From: an uncultured Prevotellaceae bacterium
GTDB lineage: Bacteria; Bacteroidota; Bacteroidia; Bacteroidales; Bacteroidaceae
Assembly: GCA_902786565.1 (NCBI GenBank)
Contig: CADACW010000017.1
Coordinates: 1 to 64,000, forward strand
Length of the DNA stretch: 64,000 bases
Direction: 5' to 3'
The notes beneath the pieces are model-generated. The model saw only the letters and a list, made by a program, of their open reading frames with translations. It did no database searches and had not been told where the DNA came from. Below, one piece after another: positions 60,801 to 64,000 of the stretch (positions are counted from its first letter, which is position 1; each line of letters begins with the position of its first letter). The position numbers were made by a program, and so were the translations under genes.

Positions 60801-61453
60801 ACGGGAATCTGTCGGCCAGTCTCCTCGTTCAGCTGTTGGATGGCGTAAAGCGCGGCCTTGGCGTTCAGGGCGTCGAAGCAGGTCTCCAGCAGCAGCAGGT
60901 CGGCACCGCCCTCCATCAGGGCCGCGGCCTGCTCGTGATAGGCGGCGGCCATCTCGTCGAAGCTGACAGCGCGTAGACCGGGGTCGCCCATGTCGGAGGC
61001 CAGCGAGAGCGACCGCGACGTGGGGCCCATCGACCCGGCCACCCAGACTTTCTTAGAGGTGAGAGGTGAGGGGTGAGAGGTGAGAGGGGGGAGGGGGGAG
61101 GGGTGAGAGGTGAGAGCCTCGTCGGCCACTTGCCGGGCAATGGTGGCACCGGCGAGGGCCATTTCGCAGGCCACGTCGTCGCAGCCGTACTCGTGCTGGC
61201 TGATGCGGTTGGCCGAGAAGGTATTGGTGGTGATGATGTCGGCCCCGGCGTCGATGTAGGCGCGGTGGATGCTCTTTATCACTTCGGGAGCCGTCAGGCA
61301 GAGCACGTCGTTATTGCCCGTCAGCGCCACCGGCCAGTGGGCAAACCGCCCCCGGTGGTAGTGTTCCGGCGTGAGGCCCAAGGCCTGAATCTTGGTGCCC
61401 ATCGCCCCGTCGAGTATCACGATGCGTTGCTGCAGTATCGCTTCTAAATCCAT
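57863..61453 (-). CDS. metH: Cobalamin-dependent methionine synthase with two repeat insertions
   Basis: MetH transfers the methyl group of methyl-THF to homocysteine through cobalamin. The 1196-residue protein has all modules in order: homocysteine domain ([15 protein letters not shown] ... [14 protein letters not shown], zinc cysteines present), pterin domain ([20 protein letters not shown]), cobalamin cap and binding ([20 protein letters not shown], cobalt His) and the C-terminal activation domain ([14 protein letters not shown] ... [15 protein letters not shown]). Two low-complexity insertions are encoded by GTGAGAGG-type repeats: residues 113-133 ([20 protein letters not shown]) and about 928-959 ([20 protein letters not shown] and onward), just before DWRMF. 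I use the ATG at 61453 ([16 protein letters not shown]). Confidence 0.95.
   Translation of the reverse strand: [1196 protein letters not shown]
58579..58671. repeat. GAGAGGTGAGAGGTGAG tract inside metH (activation-domain side)
   Basis: On the plus strand a 93-base degenerate tandem of GAGAGGTGAG and GAGAGGGGAG units. In metH (minus strand) it reads as SPL and TSHLSPL repeats without stop codons. It lies in the linker just before the conserved IDWRMF start of the activation domain. Confidence 0.9.
61055..61116. repeat. GAGAGGTGAG tract inside metH (N-terminal domain)
   Basis: A 62-base tract of the same type as the one at 58579, read on the minus strand as [20 protein letters not shown], sits between the VADEA helix and [11 protein letters not shown] strand of the homocysteine-binding barrel. 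Confidence 0.9.
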
Positions 61454-61473
61454 TGCGTTTAGTTTTTGGATTG

Positions 61474-61505
61474 CAAAATTACGAAAGAAAGTGCTATCTG
61501 CCAAA
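61474..61505 (-). promoter_or_regulatory. metH-metF promoter
   Basis: On the minus strand, TTTG (61505-61502), 20 bases, then TAATTTTG (61481-61474), 20 bases before the metH start codon. The leader is too short for a cobalamin or SAM riboswitch. Confidence 0.78.
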
Positions 61506-61615
61506 TTTCTCCCGCTATTTTGGCAGAAAGGGTGCTTTTTTTTAGTACAGACGACAGCCTGTTTTCAGAAATTCCACGTTTATGAAAGAATTCTGTGTAA
61601 ATTTTGGTAAAAATT

Positions 61616-61647
61616 CTTGCGTGTCTCAAAAAAATGGTTTATCTTTG
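61616..61647 (+). promoter_or_regulatory. Promoter of the structured RNA
   Basis: CTTG at 61616-61619, 20 bases, then TATCTTTG at 61640-61647. The expected start, near 61654, coincides with the first base of the RNA's long-range closing stem. Confidence 0.68.
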
Positions 61648-61653
61648 CACCGT

Positions 61654-61930
61654 CGCACGTTAGCCTGTAATGGGCAGGGCGGGCGATCTTAGTACTTAAG
61701 AAAGACGTTTTCGAACGTTTGTCGTTGTAGAGCACGAACTTCGCAACTTCCAAACCTACAGCCGACAGATGACAACCGAGACGTCTACGTAGTACGTTTA
61801 CTGTATACCATAATTATATATAGTACGTACTGGCGTGGGCTAACTGCGTTGTCTGTCCTGTGTAGGTTGGGCAATGCGAAGGCCTGTGCTCTCAGGATGG
61901 ACTGAAGAACAGACACCTACGCCTTTTTTG
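61654..61930 (+). ncRNA. Structured RNA of about 275 nt with own promoter and terminator (possibly 6S-like/Bacteroidales-1)
   Basis: No convincing reading frame is present. CGCA-C-GTTAGCC (61654-61665) pairs with GGCTAAC-TGCG (61838-61848), closing a domain of about 195 bases. Inside are a TTCG tetraloop hairpin (ACGTT-TTCG-AACGT, near 61706-61719) and AGTACGT/ACGTACT pairing around an AT-rich loop. The 3' end is an intrinsic terminator: GTGTAGGT (61860-61867) with ACCTACGC (61915-61922), then TTTTTT. A promoter at one end and a terminator at the other fit an independent RNA; the Bacteroidales-1 motif has been described in these terms, but I cannot confirm identity. It could also be a leader of the gene at 62059. 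Confidence 0.6.
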
Positions 61931-62058
61931 TGTATTGAGCATAACCATAATAAATATAGTAGAAAGCTGAATCAGGGGTGTTTATAGGCAACGGACAGCT
62001 ATGCCGTCAACTCTTTTTTTTAACCCTTTATAATGTTTTATTTAAAAATGATTCAGCT

Positions 62059-64000
62059 ATGAACAGATTCAAAACAAGGAAAGCTCCTCATGGCTTCAGC
62101 CTGCAAACAATGTGGCTGATGCTGTGCATGCTGTTTGTCGGTACAGGCTCAGCCTGGGCCGATGAGTATGTGGCTCAAATCGGCAGTCAGAAGTACACAG
62201 ACCTGACTGAAGCATTCTACGATGCCAGCGCCGGCCAGACGGTTGAGCTGTTGCAGGATTTGGACATCTCGGTAACCACTGGCACCGACCCGTATTGCGC
62301 CGAGATTCCCAACAGCATCACCTTTGACGGTGGCGGCCACAAGCTGACGGTGAACCGCCGAGGCATATCGGTGGCGCCGCAGTCGAACAACTCGCGTGCC
62401 ATGCGTGCCCCTGCAGCCGCAAGCACTTACGGCTTCCATGTCACCGTCAAGAACATCACCATCGAAAACACGGCCTCGCAGTCGCGTGGATATGGTGGCC
62501 GGTGCATCACCACCCGTGGCAAGCTGGGGTCGCTCACGCTTGACAATGTCACTCTGACAACGGATGGCAGCACCTACAACGGCACGTTCTCGCCGCTGTT
62601 CATTGGTGGCAGTCAGGCTACAGCCGCAACTGTCAACATCATCAACGGCAGCCGTATCGTTGCCGATGCTGATGCAGCCAAGGGCGATGCCATCACCATG
62701 GTCAATCCTATTGCCCTGAACATCACAGCTTCAACGCTGACGGCTGCCACGGCCATCAAGTTTGCCGAGGCCGATGAGTCGACCGGTGCCACAGGCACTA
62801 CTGTGGCCATCGCTAACAGCACGTTCACCAGCTCAGTTGCTGCGCTCTATTTCTACGACAACAACATCACGGCCAGCATCGAAAACTCGACCGTCAATGC
62901 AGGTGCAGGCAGCGTGGCCACCTTCGGCAGCACTGCCGGAAACAGCGTGACCCTGACAGGCACCACGGCCACCTACGCCACACTGACTGACGCCACCAAC
63001 CGAGATGCTTTCTCTGTCTCGACAGGTCAGTTCAACCATGTGGTGCCCAGTGCCTATCTCGCCGACGGATTTGACGTGACTGCCAATCTGCAAGGCCAGG
63101 AGGAACTGACTGACGCCCTGGTTCTCACCAATGGCAGCAAGATGACCATCGCCAGCGGAAGCATCAAGGGTGAGGTCGTTGCCGACGGCGGTGAGCTTGT
63201 GTTCGGCGAGTCGTGCGGCACCAATGACATCAACGTCACGGGTTCACAATCCCTGAACCTGACTACCGGCAAGTTTGCAAACGACATCGACGAGCAGTAT
63301 CTGGCCGACCACTATGCCACCAACCTCATCAGTGGTGCATACATCGTCAAGCCTACCATCCAGATAGCCACAGTGGCCGACCTACAGGCACTGGCAACAC
63401 TGGTGAACACACCTAACGGTGCTGCAACCAAAGGCAACACCTACGAACTGACCGCAGACCTCGACATGACCGGTGTAGCATGGACGCCCATCGGCAATGT
63501 TGCAGCTTATCCCGGACGTGCTTTCCAAGGTACATTCGACGGCAAGGGCCATACCATCAGCAACCTCAAGTGCATCGACAACACGGTCAACTATGCTTGT
63601 GCCGCCCTGTTTGGGTCTGCCAGTGGTGCCACTATCAAGAACGTCACCCTTACGAATGTGGACATCCAGAGCAAGCACTATGCTGCCGGCATCCTGGCTT
63701 ATCATGGCGACAACACAGTAGTCACTGTTGCTAACTGCCACGTTGACGGCGGTTCCATCTTCTCAACGCCAGAGCTTATTGGCAGTTCATACGACAACGG
63801 CGACAAGGTTGGCGGCATCGTCGGCTATGCCACAGCCACCGACGTTATCACAGAATGTTCCGTGAAAGACGTAACCATCACTGGCTATCGTGACCTTGGC
63901 GGTATTGCCGGCTACACCAGCGGCGCCGTTACGGAAAGCTCTGTGGAAGACACCGAAATCGTTCAGAGCAACATCAATGCCTACAAGTCGGACGATATGA
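62059..64000 (+). CDS. Large exported GLUG-type surface protein (5' part only)
   Basis: The reading frame is open from 62059 to the window edge, so at least 647 residues are encoded. A signal peptide (TMWLMLCMLFVGTGSAWADE) is followed by repeats rich in T, N and G that resemble a right-handed beta-helix: FHVTVKNITIENTASQSRGY, LTLDNVTLTTDGSTYNGTFS, ALNITASTLTAATAIKFAEA. From about residue 430 come GLUG-type units: FQGTFDGKGHTISNLKCIDN, KVGGIVGYATATDVITECSV and DLGGIAGYTSGAVTESSVED. Such proteins are commonly large adhesins. It is preceded by the structured RNA and about 130 AT-rich bases in which I see no further feature. Confidence 0.75.
   Translation, partial: MNRFKTRKAPHGFSLQTMWLMLCMLFVGTGSAWADEYVAQIGSQKYTDLTEAFYDASAGQTVELLQDLDISVTTGTDPYCAEIPNSITFDGGGHKLTVNRRGISVAPQSNNSRAMRAPAAASTYGFHVTVKNITIENTASQSRGYGGRCITTRGKLGSLTLDNVTLTTDGSTYNGTFSPLFIGGSQATAATVNIINGSRIVADADAAKGDAITMVNPIALNITASTLTAATAIKFAEADESTGATGTTVAIANSTFTSSVAALYFYDNNITASIENSTVNAGAGSVATFGSTAGNSVTLTGTTATYATLTDATNRDAFSVSTGQFNHVVPSAYLADGFDVTANLQGQEELTDALVLTNGSKMTIASGSIKGEVVADGGELVFGESCGTNDINVTGSQSLNLTTGKFANDIDEQYLADHYATNLISGAYIVKPTIQIATVADLQALATLVNTPNGAATKGNTYELTADLDMTGVAWTPIGNVAAYPGRAFQGTFDGKGHTISNLKCIDNTVNYACAALFGSASGATIKNVTLTNVDIQSKHYAAGILAYHGDNTVVTVANCHVDGGSIFSTPELIGSSYDNGDKVGGIVGYATATDVITECSVKDVTITGYRDLGGIAGYTSGAVTESSVEDTEIVQSNINAYKSDDM

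Noticed and set aside
58670..60976. A 768-codon plus-strand open frame opposite metH
   Set aside because: It is the shadow of a GC-rich gene: the product is a repetitive mixture of His, Gly, Val and Leu with no recognisable domain, and metH on the other strand is unmistakable.
61454..61620. Cobalamin riboswitch upstream of metH
   Set aside because: The leader between the consensus promoter and the start codon is about 15-20 bases, too short, and no B12-box-like sequence is visible.
1..64000. tRNA or rRNA genes
   Set aside because: I looked for tRNA-like cloverleaf signatures and rRNA segments and recognised none; a dedicated scan could still find one.

Overview
The window reads as chromosome of a Bacteroidales species, most likely Prevotella or a close relative. 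The evidence is: the Bacteroidota vegetative promoter (TTTG, 19-21 bases, TAnnTTTG) before many genes; a SusC/SusD pair; BspA-type leucine-rich repeats; dockerin-like calcium loops at protein C-termini; many exported proteins ending in a Prevotella-style tail (YDLQGRxV ... KGLYIVNGKKVxxK); a tryptophan operon in the order B-E-G-D-C-F-A behind a Trp-rich leader; and a strong preference for GC-ending codons.

Layout. 1-130: the 5' end of a group II intron lodged behind the rpmA terminator, followed by rpmA-rplU on the minus strand. 0.95-11.4 kb: carbohydrate functions, namely a fucose-isomerase-like protein, a concanavalin-like secreted protein, an aquaporin, a GH140-like glycosidase, a gamma carbonic anhydrase, a phytase-like esterase and a giant PL11 rhamnogalacturonan lyase fused to beta-strand repeats. 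11.5-15.9 kb: (p)ppGpp synthetase/hydrolase, MltD-like transglycosylase and a DUF5683 protein (minus strand). 16.1-24.0 kb: leader peptide, attenuator, trpBEGDCFA and pheA. 24.0-44.8 kb: a membrane AraC-type regulator, then about 18.7 kb of closely packed plus-strand genes. These encode exported dockerin-like proteins, an Lnb-like membrane protein, SusC, SusD, a zinc peptidase lipoprotein, a DUF4302 lipoprotein, and two successive pairs of a large exported protein followed by a very small acidic-tailed peptide; a strong terminator closes the run. 45.0-53.6 kb: cysK, a second TPR membrane regulator, and two related exported BspA-like proteins whose C-terminal tails are out of frame. 53.6-61.5 kb: a broken short-chain dehydrogenase, a response regulator and a methionine block (metY, lrp-type regulator, metF, metH). 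61.6-64.0 kb: a probable structured RNA with its own promoter and terminator, then the start of a large GLUG-type surface protein that runs off the window.

The most unusual content lies outside or inside the genes rather than being whole genes. (1) Several intergenic arrays consist of tandem 21-23 bp palindromic units; each array has its own sequence but the same architecture. (2) Short simple-sequence elements (GTGAGAGGTGAG, TTCACAATTCAC and ATTGAAGATTGAAG types) sit in frame inside trpE, trpF and metH (twice), and one has visibly interrupted the tail of an exported protein. (3) A third kind, a GTTGCG(7)CGCAAC palindrome, lies inside the signal peptides of two neighbouring lipoproteins. (4) The duplicated large-protein/micropeptide modules at 39.7-44.7 kb, whose peptides share an SFxSRR...WDxED ending, are the best candidate for an undescribed system.
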